A DNA stretch of 64,000 nt from Candidatus Altimarinota bacterium (GTDB lineage Bacteria; Patescibacteriota; Gracilibacteria; BD1-5; UBA6164). The DNA lies in contig JAUXPL010000032.1 of the NCBI GenBank assembly GCA_030683605.1, positions 22,092-86,091 of the forward strand, read 5' to 3'. The position numbers and the translations under genes are program-made. Under the pieces are notes generated by a model. It was not told where the DNA came from, did not search any database, and saw only the letters and a list, made by a program, of their open reading frames with translations. Positions 43,221 through 54,012 of this stretch are shown here, piece by piece (positions within the stretch are counted from its first letter, which is position 1; the number at the start of each line of letters is the position of its first letter).

Positions 43221-46052
43221 GTGAATATATTATCAAAAATAATTCTTGGATTAATTAGTTTGTTTTTGCTAACATTTTTATTATTTGTTACATATTTAAC
43301 AAATAATAATATTAATTCTGTTATAACAAATAATAATGATTTAAAATCATGATTATTTGAATTACAAAGTAACGAAAAAAATGAATTTAGTACAAAAGAA
43401 AGTTCATCTTTTAATACATGAACTATTTATATTAAAAAATTTGATATTTCTAATGAGATAATTTTTTCTGAATGAAATTTAGAAATAAAAGACAATAATG
43501 AAATTTCTATAATAACTTTAGAAAAATGAATATATTATTTCAATCTAAAAAATATAAATTCAAATTATATTATAAAATGAAATTGATTTGAAATAAATAA
43601 TAAATGACCTTGAGTATTTATAGTAAATAATTTGAATCCTAATAAAAATATAATTTTATCACTAAGTTCTTTAATTGAAATTAATCTAAAAAATCTTAAA
43701 AATAATGAACAAATTACTAGCTTAGATTTATTTCCTCACACTTATCTTATTTTTTCTCCTGAGAGAAATATATATGTAAAAAATTCAGATTTATTAAGAA
43801 TTTCTCAAGTAAATACAATTGGTTTTTATAATAAACAAATATTTAAAAATCAAAAAATAGAAAATGATTTTTTAAATTTAATAAGTCTAAATAATACAGA
43901 AATACAAAAAACTATAGAACAAAGTATATTATTTACAAAAAATGATTATGATAATAATTTAATTTCATTTAATGAATTATTAAAATCTTCAATAATTACT
44001 TTACCTGGAGAAAAATTAATAATGAATTATTCTAATTTTTTTATTAATCCTGGCAAAAAAAGTTCTTATTATAAAAATATAATTATAAGAAATTTAAATA
44101 TATTACTAAATAGTACTGAAATTGATATAAAGACTACAAATATAATTTTTGATAGCATTAGGGAGATAGAAAAATTAGATAAAAATTGAAAAAAAGAAAT
44201 AGAAAATATAATTAAATACTATTATTATGTTAGTTTAAAAAGTAACTGAAATATATATGCTAATATAAATTTATATAGCTTGGTTAATAGTTTTCAACAA
44301 AAATCATTTATGATAGATTTTAAATCACTTATTACTTTGGAAAAAATATTTTTTAAATATGATTATGTATGAATTAATTGATTTTATAAAGATATATCAG
44401 AATTTAGAAAAAATTATTTTAATGATTTAGATATAAATATTAAATGAGAAAATATAAATAATTTCAGTATAGAAGATATGGAAAAAGTCGATTATTTACT
44501 ATTTTTTATAGAGAATAATCTATTATCTGCAGATTATTCTTCAGTAAATGTAGATATAAAAGACTTAATTGCTATATTTGATGATTATGTGAAAATATCT
44601 AGTTCATTTTATGTTTTTAATGATGAAAAAGTTAAAAGAACTTGATTATTTACTAATTCTAAAATTCTTAATAGATTTATTGATATATTTGAAACAAAAT
44701 ATTTTTATAAAGAAAGAAATGAAAATTGATTATTAATATTAAAAGAAAATACAAAAATTAATAATAATGATATTAAATTATTGGAAAATAATATAGATAA
44801 TATTATAAAATTTTTCAAAGATCAAAAAACAGTTCTAAAACCTGATAAAAATACTAAAGATAAAATAATAATAGAACAATATTGAATTTTAGAAGAAAAT
44901 TATAAAGAATATTTTTCTGCTCTTAAAAGTTATAAAGAATATATTCTAAAATATGATAAAATAAAAACAAACTTATTAACTACAAAAACAATAAATGAAA
45001 ATATAAATAAAATAGAATTATCAGAAAATAATGCTATTGAATTTATTAATACTTTCAATTGAGTTAGATTAGATTATGTTAATATAAAAATAATGGATTA
45101 TAATTATTGTAATTTTCCAAGTGAAAAAGAAGAAAATAACATAGTAGAAATTCCTTATTGCTACAAAATAGATAACTTAAATATTGACTGAAAAAATGTT
45201 TCATTTTTACTACATCCTCTCGAAAAAAATAAAATAAATGAAATATATATAGAAAATCAAGCTAAATCAGCTTCATACAAATTGGATGAAATAAAAATTG
45301 AAATGGATGAAAAAATGAAAGTTGCTTGAACAGATAAAGATAATTTTATATTTAGTAATTTTCTAATAAATACATTTTGACAAAAAATAGCAAGTAATAA
45401 TAACAGTAATAATAATAATACGAATGAAGTTAATATATTAGAAGAAGATACTGTTATAAAAATTTTTAAAAGAAATAAATTATTATGAAGTAATTGAGAT
45501 TTTTCAAATTTATGATGATTTTTAGAAATAAATTACAATGAATTAATAGTAAAAAAACAGCTAGATTGAGAATATTGAATAAATATAAATAATTCAAAAT
45601 TTAATGTAGATTTATGAAGAAATAGAATTTTTAATTGAACTTTTTCATCAAATTATGATTTTTCAAATAAACATAGTTTTATAAATCCTACATTTAAAAT
45701 CATTGATAAGAAGAGTAATACTGATTTATTGTTATGAAATTCAATAAATGTAAAATGAGAATATGGTGTAAAAAGTATTAGTGAAGATATAAAAATCGTT
45801 TTTGAAGAATATGACAAAATAAATATGATTACAAACTCGATAAATAATTCTCTAGATGTTTCTACAATAACGATAAATTATTTAAAAAATCTAAATCAAA
45901 TAGATTTTGAGTTTGTTTATATGTGAAAAAATGTAAATATTAAAATTTCTGGTTGAAATATAGTAAAATTTATGTATAATAACAAAAGTTATTTGAATGG
46001 TGCAATAAATTACTCAAATATCGATATAATTTTAAATAATATTAAAAATTAA
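43221..46052 (+). CDS. Large membrane-anchored protein of unknown family
   Basis: A 943-residue Asn/Ile/Lys-rich protein. N-terminal TM anchor (MNILSKIILGLISLFLLTFL, from GTG), then a beta-rich region (about 50-180) with NKGPGVFIVNNLNPNKNIIL and LFPHTYLIFSPERNIYV that recalls FecR-type domains, a helical middle (about 250-590), and a beta-rich C-terminal third (about 620-943). Start chosen at GTG because a TAA stands just upstream in frame; an ATT or downstream start is possible. No known family; it forms an apparent operon with the small TM gene that follows after 1 base. Confidence 0.75.
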
Positions 46053-46053
46053 A

Positions 46054-46311
46054 ATGACAAAAAAAAATAGAGCAACAAAAATAATGGCTATATTTGCATT
46101 ATTTTGAATTATTATATGAATAGTATGAACTTGAATTATGATAATATTAGGTTGATGAAATAATTCAACACCTAATGAACAAACATTGACTCCAGATGAC
46201 TATACTAAAATTCAAGAATTGATCAAATCACAATGATGAACATGAACTTTGAATAATACTTGAGTAACTAGTGATTCTTGAGCTATAAATTCTACATGAA
46301 GTGTACAATAA
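46054..46311 (+). CDS. Small single-TM protein
   Basis: An 85-residue protein: basic start MTKKNRATK, one TM helix rich in TGA-encoded glycine (IFALFGIIIGIVGTGIMIIL), then a G/T/N/S-rich tail (SQGGTGTLNNTG). It begins 1 base after the stop of the 943-residue gene, so the pair is probably co-translated. No family recognised. Confidence 0.75.
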
Positions 46312-46364
46312 AAATAATGAAATATTTTTAAATAATAGAAAATTAATAAAATAAATATATATAA

Positions 46365-48026
46365 ATGAATTTAAATACTAGAATTACAGGACCTGCATGA
46401 GCATGAATAAACTCAACTGTAGATATAATAGCGGAATTATATGCAGAACTATGATATGATTTGATATCTGATATAGAATATGAATCTAGGATAAAATGAT
46501 GAGTTAACTTCTTTGATGTTAACATAAGTGATAATTGAGAAAAATTTTTAACTAAATACGTTGATATTATATTAGCATTTAACGCAGAAAGCTTAGAAAG
46601 ACAATTATCTAGTTTAAAAGAATGAGCTACAATTATAATAAATAAAAAATGGTTAGATAAATTAAATGAAAAACAAATAGATTTATCAAATTTTAATATA
46701 CTTGATTTAGAAATAAATGATAAGTATGATAATACATATTTATTATGAATATATGCATTATTTTTGAATTTAGATATTGATATAATTATTGAAAAAATAA
46801 CAAATGTTTTTGATAAAAAATGACAAGAAGTAATATATAAAAATATACATATAGTAAAAAATATATTTAATACTTATAAAATAGATAATAAATCTGAATT
46901 AATAATAAGTAAAATATGAGTAGCAAAAGAACTAATATATTGAAATAAATCATTAACATATTGAGCTATCGAATGATGATTAGAATTTTATGCTGCATAT
47001 CCTATGACTCCTGCATCTACTATTTTATGAGAAGTAATTAACTCAAGAAAAGTAAAATACATACAAAATGAAGATGAAGTTGCTGTAATCAACTCTGCAC
47101 TTTGAGCTAGTTATACATGAGCTAGAGCAATGTGTGGTTCATCTGGTTGATGATTTGCTCTAATGTCTGAAGCATTAAGTTTCGCAGTACAAGCAGAATT
47201 CCCTATTACAGTTGTATTATCTCAAAGAGCTTGACCTTCTACAGGTACTCCAACTTATCATGAAGCTTGAGATTTAAACTATGCATTAAACCCAACATTT
47301 GGTGATTTCAATCATGTTGTTTTGTACCCTTCTAGTTTAGATGAAGCATATTATTTCTGATGATTAGCATTAAATATTGCAGATAAATATCAAACTCAAG
47401 TAATTTTATTAATGGATAAACAATCTTCAGAATTAATTGGTACTGTTGATTTATTACACACTCCAGTAATTGAGAGATGAGTGATTTTAGAAAATCCACC
47501 ATTAGATTATAAGAGATATGAGTTAACAGAATCAGGTATATCACCTAGAGTAAAAGTATGAACTAAAAACGGAGACTTCATAGCAACAAGTTATGAACAT
47601 GATGAATATGGTGCTACAAGTGAAGATTCTAATCTAAAAAAATTATTCACAGAAAAAAGATATAAAAAACTAGATAATTTCTTTGAAAAAGAATGATATA
47701 AAGGTTATGAAGTAATAAATTCAAATGCTAAAAAGATGCTAATTACTACTTCGTTTACTAGCTATACTGCAAAAGAATTCGTAAAAAATAATCCAGAATT
47801 TGGTTTAATAATAATTAAATTTTTGAAACCTTTAGATGAAAGATTATTAGAAGAATTAAAAGATAAAGAAGAAATAATATTCGTAGAAAGTAATTATAGT
47901 GGACAATTAGAAAACTATATTACAAAAGAATTATGATTAAAATTTATCCCAAATCTAAAAATAAGTCATCTAAGAAAATATGATCTATTCCCTTTTTATA
48001 TAGAAGACTTTGATGAGTTGAAATAA
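46365..48026 (+). CDS. 2-oxoacid:acceptor oxidoreductase, gamma-alpha fusion subunit
   Basis: A 553-residue protein. The N-terminal gamma domain (about 1-175) starts RITGPAGAGINSTVDIIAEL and has ILAFNAESLERQL. The alpha (pyrimidine-binding) part follows: YAAYPMTPASTILGEVINSR, IQNEDEVAVINSALGASYTG, ARAMCGSSGGGFALMSEALS, VVLSQRAGPSTGTPTYHEAG. This is the KorA/VorB type fused subunit of 2-oxoglutarate or related ferredoxin oxidoreductases. Works with the beta subunit encoded at 48146. It would give acetyl- or acyl-CoA plus reduced ferredoxin. Confidence 0.92.
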
Positions 48027-48029
48027 AAA

Positions 48030-48085
48030 GCGCTCTCATGTCCACAGGATAATTCTCTCCCCTTCTCAGGGGAAAGAGGCTACAA
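48030..48085. repeat. Family A repeat between oxidoreductase genes
   Basis: CTCTCATGTCCACAGGATAA then TTCTCTCCCCTTCTCAGGGG and AAAGAGGCTAC; matches 9664-9737 and 54538-54583. It lies inside an operon, so it is transcribed. Confidence 0.75.
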
Positions 48086-48145
48086 ATAAAGTATAAAAAA
48101 ATAGATACATTTATAATTGAAAAATTTAAAAACTAAAAAATAAAC

Positions 48146-48748
48146 ATGAGATCTTGATTAAATAATATACAATGGTGTCCTGGTTGTGGTGACACTTTGA
48201 TAATATGAGCTATAAAAAAAGCATTTGAAGAACTATGAATAGAATCACACCAAAGAGTTGTAGTTTCATGAGTAGGTTGTAGCTGAAAAGCTAGTCAATA
48301 CATAGACTGATATGCTGCTGAAACACTACACGGTAGAACTCTACCATTTGCTACATGAGTAAAACTAGCAAATCCTGAACTTACAGTATTAGCTACTGGA
48401 TGAGATGGTGATGGATATGGTATATGAGTATGACATTTTATTCATGCTTGTAAAAGAGACATGGATATAACATACATAGTTATGGATAATGAAAATTATG
48501 CATTAACCACATGACAAGCAAGTCCTACTACTCCAATCTGAGCAAAAACAAAAACTACTCCTGATGGAAATACATCTGAGCCATTCAATCCAATTGCTTT
48601 AGCTCAAAATGCAGGTTGTAGATTCGCAAAAACAGCTGATTCTATCAAATTCGTAGAAATGAAAGAGATAATAAAAGAAGCAATAGAACATAAATGATTT
48701 TCACTAGTAAATGTTCGTCAAGCATGTCCTAGTTACAAAAGATGGTAA
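48146..48748 (+). CDS. 2-oxoacid:acceptor oxidoreductase beta subunit (short)
   Basis: A 200-residue thiamine-diphosphate subunit: IQWCPGCGDTLIIGAIKKAF (cluster Cys pair), SGVGCSGKASQYID (third Cys), the TPP site ATGGDGDGYGIGVGHFIHAC with DNENYALTTGQASPTTPIG, and the last Cys in VRQACPSYKRW, where the protein ends. Usual KorB-type subunits run about 70-90 residues further, so the C-terminal helix region is missing. All catalytic and cluster residues I can see are kept, and the stop is followed by a terminator, so it looks functional. Confidence 0.9.
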
Positions 48749-48777
48749 AATCCTTTTTAAAAAGGATTTTTTTGTAC
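48749..48777 (+). terminator. Terminator of the oxidoreductase operon
   Basis: AAATCCTTTTTAAAAAGGAT then TTTTTT directly after the stop. Confidence 0.85.
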
Positions 48778-48842
48778 AATTTTTTGCATTTTAATTAAAA
48801 GTATGTTTTAATATAAATAATATATATATATTTATTGCAATT

Positions 48843-49043
48843 ATGGTAAAAAGATTAATAAGTTCTTACTTTGAATTATTGGACGAAAAATTGGAAAACT
48901 GAACTTTGATTGTATTATTAATTGCAATCTTGGTTGTTTTGGTATCAATATTAATAAATGACTTACAATTAAGAAAAAATTATAATACTAAAGTCAGTAC
49001 AATTGAATACAATTGAAATAAATATAAATTAATTGAAGAATAA
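48843..49043 (+). CDS. Small single-TM protein
   Basis: A 66-residue protein: MVKRLISSYFELLDEKLENG then the TM helix LIVLLIAILVVLVSILI and a basic/polar tail (QLRKNYNTK). Two TGA glycines. Bounded by terminators on both sides, so monocistronic. Function unknown. Confidence 0.7.
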
Positions 49044-49078
49044 AAAAATTGTTTAATCAAATTAAACAATTTTTTTAT
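49043..49078. terminator. Bidirectional terminator
   Basis: AAAAATTGTTTAATCAAATT then AAACAATTTTTTT, between convergent small membrane-protein genes. Confidence 0.85.
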
Positions 49079-49314
49079 TCTTCATCTCATACTCAAAGTG
49101 TTTCCAAGTCATATTCTAACAAAAACATAATAGATACTCAAACAGCAATAGTTAAAATATTTGATGTCAAAAAATATTCAGGTAAAAAATAATAATCTAG
49201 TAGATTCCAAGTTCATCTCCATACCATTATTACTGAAATAGATAAAACTAATAACTTAAAATTATAAACAAACAATGATCAAAAAGTTTTTTTCTTCTTA
49301 AATAGAGAAATCAT
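49075..49314 (-). CDS. Small two-TM membrane protein
   Basis: A 79-residue protein: basic start MISLFKKKKTFGSLF, TM helices at about 17-35 (NFKLLVLSISVIMVW) and 48-68 (TSNILTIAVGVSIMFLL), acidic tail LETLGVGDEE. Family not recognised. Its stop codon lies in the shared terminator. Confidence 0.72.
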
Positions 49315-49375
49315 AAAAATATTTTAATAAATATATATATATAATTATAACATTAATTACTAATTTATGTCAAAA

Positions 49376-49408
49376 AAAAAAGCTAATTTATTAGAAATTA
49401 ACTTTTAA
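49376..49408 (-). terminator. Terminator of the 91-residue gene
   Basis: Minus-strand AAAGTTAATTTCTAATAAAT then TAGCTTTTTTTTT hairpin starting at the stop codon. Confidence 0.75.
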
Positions 49409-49680
49409 ATATATTTTAATTCATAATCATAGAATTTAATTCAGATTTTTTTAATTTTTAGTGAGAATAATGATTTTATCTTATCATCATACATTAATGC
49501 TTCAGTATTTATTATTGGCTTATTAGTTTTTATTAAAACAGTCTTTCATCTCAACTGTATAGATATCATATATGATGTTATATCTATGTTTTTTTCACTT
49601 TTAAATACTTCTATTACTGTATTCCACATAATAGACTTAATAAATACTTCTTGCTTATTTTCTGGTATATTTAATTGCAT
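49405..49680 (-). CDS. Hypothetical protein, DUF721-like layout
   Basis: A 91-residue protein: MQLNIPENKQEVFIKSIMWN, then YMISIQLRGKTVLIKTNKPI, then NTEALMYDDKIKSLFSLKIK. The strand-strand-(NxE)-helix order recalls small DUF721/DciA-like proteins common in candidate phyla radiation bacteria, but similarity is weak. It lies 50 bases after rsmI on the same strand, so it may be co-transcribed. Confidence 0.6.
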
Positions 49681-49729
49681 AATTCTTTTTTATTCCTCTT
49701 GCTTAATAAGGTAGGGGCTAGGTGGTATG

Positions 49730-50407
49730 TTAAAACAATAATACAAATTCTCACTTAACTTTTCATGGAGTTGTCTCATAATATTCTACTATTTCAGAAA
49801 CACTTCATCTCTTGAATTCTTCGAATTTTTTAGTTAATTCTCTAGCTACTACAATTTGATGAGATTCTCAAAAATATGATCAAATCTCTTTAAGTGTTTT
49901 TACTATTCTATGAACTGATTCATAAATAACTACAGTTTCATCTTCTTTTTTATTATTTTTTCTATCAACTAACATTTTGAACAATGTTTGTCTTCATTTT
50001 TTTACTGGTAAAAATCATAAATACAAAAAATGATTCATTTGCATACCACTTCACATCAAAGCAGTAGTAAATGCAGTTACTCAAGGAATTGGTACAACTT
50101 CTATTCATTCTAATATTGCTTCTTTTATAAGTACATATCAAGGATCTGATATTCAAGGAGTTCAAGCATCAGAAATCAAAGCTATATTTTGACCTTGTTT
50201 TAATTGTTCTATTATTTTATCAGTCTTAGTTTGTCATGAATGAGAATGAAATGAGATAAGTGGTTTCTTTATCTTATAATGATTCAATAAAGTACCACTA
50301 GTTCTAGTATCTTCACAAGCTATAGAATCTACTTCTTGTAGTATTCTGATTGCTCTATATGTAATATCTTCCAGGTTTCAAATCGGTGTTGCAACTATGT
50401 ATAACAT
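49730..50407 (-). CDS. rsmI: 16S rRNA (cytidine(1402)-2'-O)-methyltransferase
   Basis: A 225-residue RsmI-type tetrapyrrole-methylase-fold enzyme. [20 protein letters not shown] then [59 protein letters not shown] and [19 protein letters not shown] are characteristic. It lacks the C-terminal 50-60 residues of longer homologues. Key GxP glycines are TGA. It modifies C1402 in the decoding centre. Confidence 0.95.
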
Positions 50408-50452
50408 TTTTATATAATTAATTTTAATATTATATAATTATAAATAAATAAA

Positions 50453-50497
50453 ACCCCACTCTTGAATTCTCTCCCCTTATCAGGGGAGAGAGGCTTC
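50453..50497. repeat. Family A repeat upstream of rsmI
   Basis: CCACTCTTGAATTCTCTCCC then CTTATCAGGGGAGAGAGGCT; hairpin CTCTCCCC ... GGGGAGAG. Confidence 0.75.
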
Positions 50498-50587
50498 AAA
50501 ATTTGAATATTAATAATTTATTATAATTATTTGTATTATTATAAATACTTATTTAATAAATAAAAAAGAAAATTTTAAATTTTATTA

Positions 50588-50636
50588 AAAAAGCCCCCTC
50601 CTTAGTAAGGAGGGGGTTCTCGGGTGGGTATTAATA
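50588..50636. repeat. Family C-type palindrome
   Basis: AAGCCCCCTCCTTAGTAAGG then AGGGGGTTCTCGGGTGGG: a near-perfect hairpin, repeated at 55970-55998 (CCCCCTCCTTAGTAAGGAGG). It overlaps the stop codon region of the following minus-strand gene. Confidence 0.75.
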
Positions 50637-51407
50637 ATCTACTTTTCAGATTTCCATAAATTTATATATCAGACAATTTTTATCATCGAAGTCTCAAATA
50701 AGTAAATTTCTAGCTGTTCTTGTTTCTATGAAGCTTATTTTTCATACATGTCTTTTTTTACCTAGTATTTCACTATCAACTAAACTTTCAAAATTATTAT
50801 AAAATTCATCATCGTACAATATATTTGAAATAAAATCATATTTATCTAAATATTCTTTGAAACATTTTCCATAGTCATATAGTTCTTCATCATCATTTCT
50901 AATAATTGAAATTAAATGAAATAGTCTTCATACACTTAATATATATCATAGATTTACAACTGAATTAAGTGATTTTTCTAATGAATCGTTTTTTCTAAGC
51001 TGAGTTTGTCATTTTTTCTTTGCAAATTTTCTGAATCATTTAGTTATAAAACTCTCAATCAAAGTATCTAATGACTTATGATAAGATGTTATAACTCACA
51101 ATCAATCTGCATTTGGATTTTCTCTCAGATTGAAATAATTAATTTCTGCTGAAATAATATTTTCGATTACAGTTGCAGGTACATTTAATAACAATATTTC
51201 ACCAAAAAAATCTGATATTTTTTTTGTAATTGTTTCTTCTATATTTTCTCAATAAAATATATCTTGAGTACTTGAAGCCATAAATGAGATTTTTCATTTT
51301 GCTATTTTTTTTACATGGGCTCTTACTTCTCTCTCCATCCATAGTTTTGCAATATTTAGCTTTCTTCTCAAATCCTTGTTTTCTTTTATTAGTAATTCTG
51401 TTTCCAT
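50631..51407 (-). CDS. Hypothetical protein with N-terminal coiled coil
   Basis: A 258-residue soluble protein: coiled coil METELLIKENKDLRRKLNIA, then KKIAKGKISFMASSTQDIFY and a helical body with LDTLIESFITKGFRKFAKKK, ending LLIGDFDDKNCLIYKFMEIG. About ten glycines are TGA. No family recognised. A structured-looking leader lies upstream (51475-51535). Confidence 0.75.
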
Positions 51408-51714
51408 ATTTATGTATTATTTATTATTAGAATAACTTTAACACATTTTTATTTAAAACACAAAAAAAGAGACATATAGCAGTGGAAAGTGAAAGGAGGA
51501 AACTTTCACACCGTTAGATGCCTCAAGTTCAATATTATCTTAATTTTTTTAAAATTGCAAATAATTGTTCATTAATTATAATATTATATAGTCAAATACC
51601 CCTCTTTAGGTAATACCACTATGTTAAGGAATTGTGTACACTGGTTTTAATCCCTCCCCCTACGGGTACTCCCTTTGAAAAAGGGAGAAATTTTAAATGA
51701 ATTATAAAATAAAA
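51408..51714. other. Non-coding interval with hairpin and family B repeat
   Basis: Divergent intergenic region. It contains a hairpin GTGAAAG-GAGGAAA-CTTTCAC at about 51488-51508 within a GC-richer stretch (51475-51535), a short AT-rich part, and a family B repeat at 51637-51694 directly before the PriA-like gene. No ORF is supported. Confidence 0.6.
51637..51694. repeat. Family B repeat upstream of the PriA-like gene
   Basis: AATCCCTCCCCCTACGGGTA then CTCCCTTTGAAAAAGGGAG and AAATTTT. Nearly identical to the copy inside the PriA-like coding region at 52553-52602. Confidence 0.85.
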
Positions 51715-52755
51715 ATGTATCTAGTAAATTTATCACAAGATAAATCAAAAATAAACCAGTATATTTCTAATACTTTATTAAAAGAAATAAAACTCTCATT
51801 ATCAGATAAAAAAAAAGTAATACTTTATCTAAATAAAAGATGAGAATATTCTTCTTTGATATGTAATAAATGTAATCACTTATATAAATGTAAAAACTGT
51901 GATATATCTATGAGTGTTCATAAATATCCTAAAAAACTAATATGTCATATATGTTGAGAAAATAGAGATATTCCTACAAAGTGTGAAAAATGTAATGCTA
52001 TATGAGAATCTCTACAAAAAGTATGAATAGGAACTCAACAAATTGAAGAATCACTTAAAAAAGAATTTTCTGAATATAAGATATTTCGTTTCGATACTGA
52101 TACTGTAAAAACTAAAACTGATAAAGAAAATGCTTTAAGTAATCTAGAAAAAAGTGATATAATAATTGGGACCAAGATGATTACCACTGGTTTTGATTTC
52201 AGATGAATATGACTTATATGAGTTATATTATTAGAACAAGAGCTATTAATACCAAAATATAATACAGAAGAAAAAGTTTATTCAAATATAAAGCAACTAT
52301 TAGGTAGATGATCAAGAAAATGAGAAATATCAAAAATAGTAATTCAAACATTTATTCCTGAAAATGAAATAATAAAAAGTATAACAAATAGTAATTATAA
52401 AGATTTTTTTATTAAAACCTTAGAAGAAAGAAAACTATTTAATTACCCGCCATACAGTGAAATGTTAACACTAGAATATAGAAATAAAAGCCAAGAAAAA
52501 GCAAAGAATTTCATGATTAATTTAAAAAATAAATTGGAGATACTTAACACAGAAATCCCTCCCCCTTTTGGTACTCCCTTTGAAAAAGGGAGAAATTTAA
52601 AAAATATAGAAATAAATCTAGTACCAAACCCAAGTAAAAGGTATAATCAATATTATTATAAAATAATATTGAAGTGAGAAAATTTGAGAGAATTTTTAAT
52701 TGAAATAAAACCTGAGATTTTTAGGAATAGTGCCTTGGTTGTCATTTTTGAGTAA
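51715..52755 (+). CDS. priA: Short PriA-like primosomal protein (C-terminal half)
   Basis: A 346-residue protein matching only the C-terminal half of PriA (about 730). It has the zinc-binding insert (CNKCNHLYKCKNCDISMSVH; CHICGENRDIPTKCEKCNAI), helicase lobe 2 motifs (VGIGTQQIEESLKKEF, FRFDTDTV, IIIGTKMITTGFDF, QLLGRGSRKGEI) and the C-terminal domain (ERKLFNYPPYSEMLTLEYR; NPSKRYNQYYYKIILKG). The 3'-DNA-binding and Walker A lobe are absent, so it cannot be an ordinary helicase. A family B repeat is inserted in frame at 52553-52602 (residues about 280-296), in the loop before the NPSKRYNQYYYKI strand. Called PriA-like with the reservation that it may be a distinct short paralogue. Confidence 0.82.
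52553..52602 (+). repeat. Family B repeat inserted in frame in the PriA-like gene
   Basis: AATCCCTCCCCCTTTTGGTA then CTCCCTTTGAAAAAGGGAG and AAATTT. It is translated as IPPPFGTPFEKGRNL. The copy at 51637-51694 differs by only a few bases. It keeps the reading frame and contains no TAA, TAG or TGA in that frame. Confidence 0.88.
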
Positions 52756-52853
52756 TAAATAGTTTTTAACATAAAACTATTTAAAATGCTTGATTTTATC
52801 CTATTTTTTTTTATATTCTATACTAGAAAAAACCTAATCTTAACCTAAGAAAA

Positions 52854-53981
52854 ATGAAATTTAAAATACATACTGAGATATTAAAAAAATGATTGGATGT
52901 AGTAAACCATGCAACAGCATCAATTACGACTACACCAATCTTAGAAAATATATTACTAAAGGTTAATTCAAATAATATTATTCTCACTTCTAATAACCTA
53001 GAAATGGCTATAGAATACGTTATTTCTGATAATTTATCTATTGAATCAGAATGAGCTTTTTGTATACCAAGTAAATTGTTTACGAGTTATATTTCATTAG
53101 TTCAAGACGATGAAGTATCTGTAGAATTATTAAATGATTCAGCAATTAAAATATCTACATCTAGCTGAAAATTAAAAATAAAATGAATAGAAGCTTCGGA
53201 ATTTCCACTAATACCTAATATAAGAGAAGAAGTAAGTCTAAAAATATCATGAAAAATAATAAAAAAATCTATCGATAAGACTCTATTTTCTTCAGCTGAA
53301 TGAAATATTAGACCTACTCTAGCATGATTATATGTAAATATTAAGAGAAATGAAGTAATATTTGCTTCTACTGATAGTTTCAGATTATCAGAGTATAAAA
53401 CAATACTAGCAGAAGAAGTAAGAAATGATTTTTCTCAAATAATCCCAAGTAAAACTGCATCTCAGATAAAAAGTATATTAAATGATAATGATGATGTAAA
53501 GATAATTTCAGGAGATAATCAAATCGCTTTTATATCATGAAATATAAAAATATTTTCTAGATTATTAAATGGTAAATTCCCAGATTATTCTTCATTTTTC
53601 CCTACTTCATTCTCAACTAAAGCAGAAGTAAATAGAATAGATTTGATGTGAGCATTAAAAAAAATAAACTTAGTAAGTCGTGAAAACAATTATTCTATCA
53701 AAATGAGTTTATCATCTACTAGATGAATAGAGCTAGAAACATCAGAAACACAAATCTGAGAATCAGATGTAACTCTTGTATGAGCAGTAGAATGAGAAAA
53801 TAACATAGTATGAATAAATTCTACTTACTTTTTAGAAGTACTATCAGTAATAGAAACAACTCATATAAGTATAAGTTTTGAAAATCCATTATCACCAATA
53901 TTGATAGCACCTATTAGTGATCCAGAGAATAGAGATACAAATAATAGTTTTAAACATATTATAATGCCACTAAAAATATAA
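52854..53981 (+). CDS. dnaN: DNA polymerase III beta sliding clamp
   Basis: A 375-residue beta clamp with three repeats of the clamp fold: N-terminal MKFKIHTEILKKGLDVVNHA and TPILENILLKVNSNNIILTS, middle SAEGNIRPTLAGLYVNIKRN with ASTDSFRLSEYK, and C-terminal end HIIMPLKI (typical VMPMRI-type). The clamp holds polymerase on DNA. It follows the PriA-like gene after about 100 bases. Many glycines are TGA. Confidence 0.95.
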
Positions 53982-54012
53982 AAATATATTTTTATAAATA
54001 ATTTTAAACAAA

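Noticed and set aside
49365..49410. 13-codon plus-strand ORF after the small membrane genes
   Set aside because: It coincides with the minus-strand terminator of the 91-residue gene.
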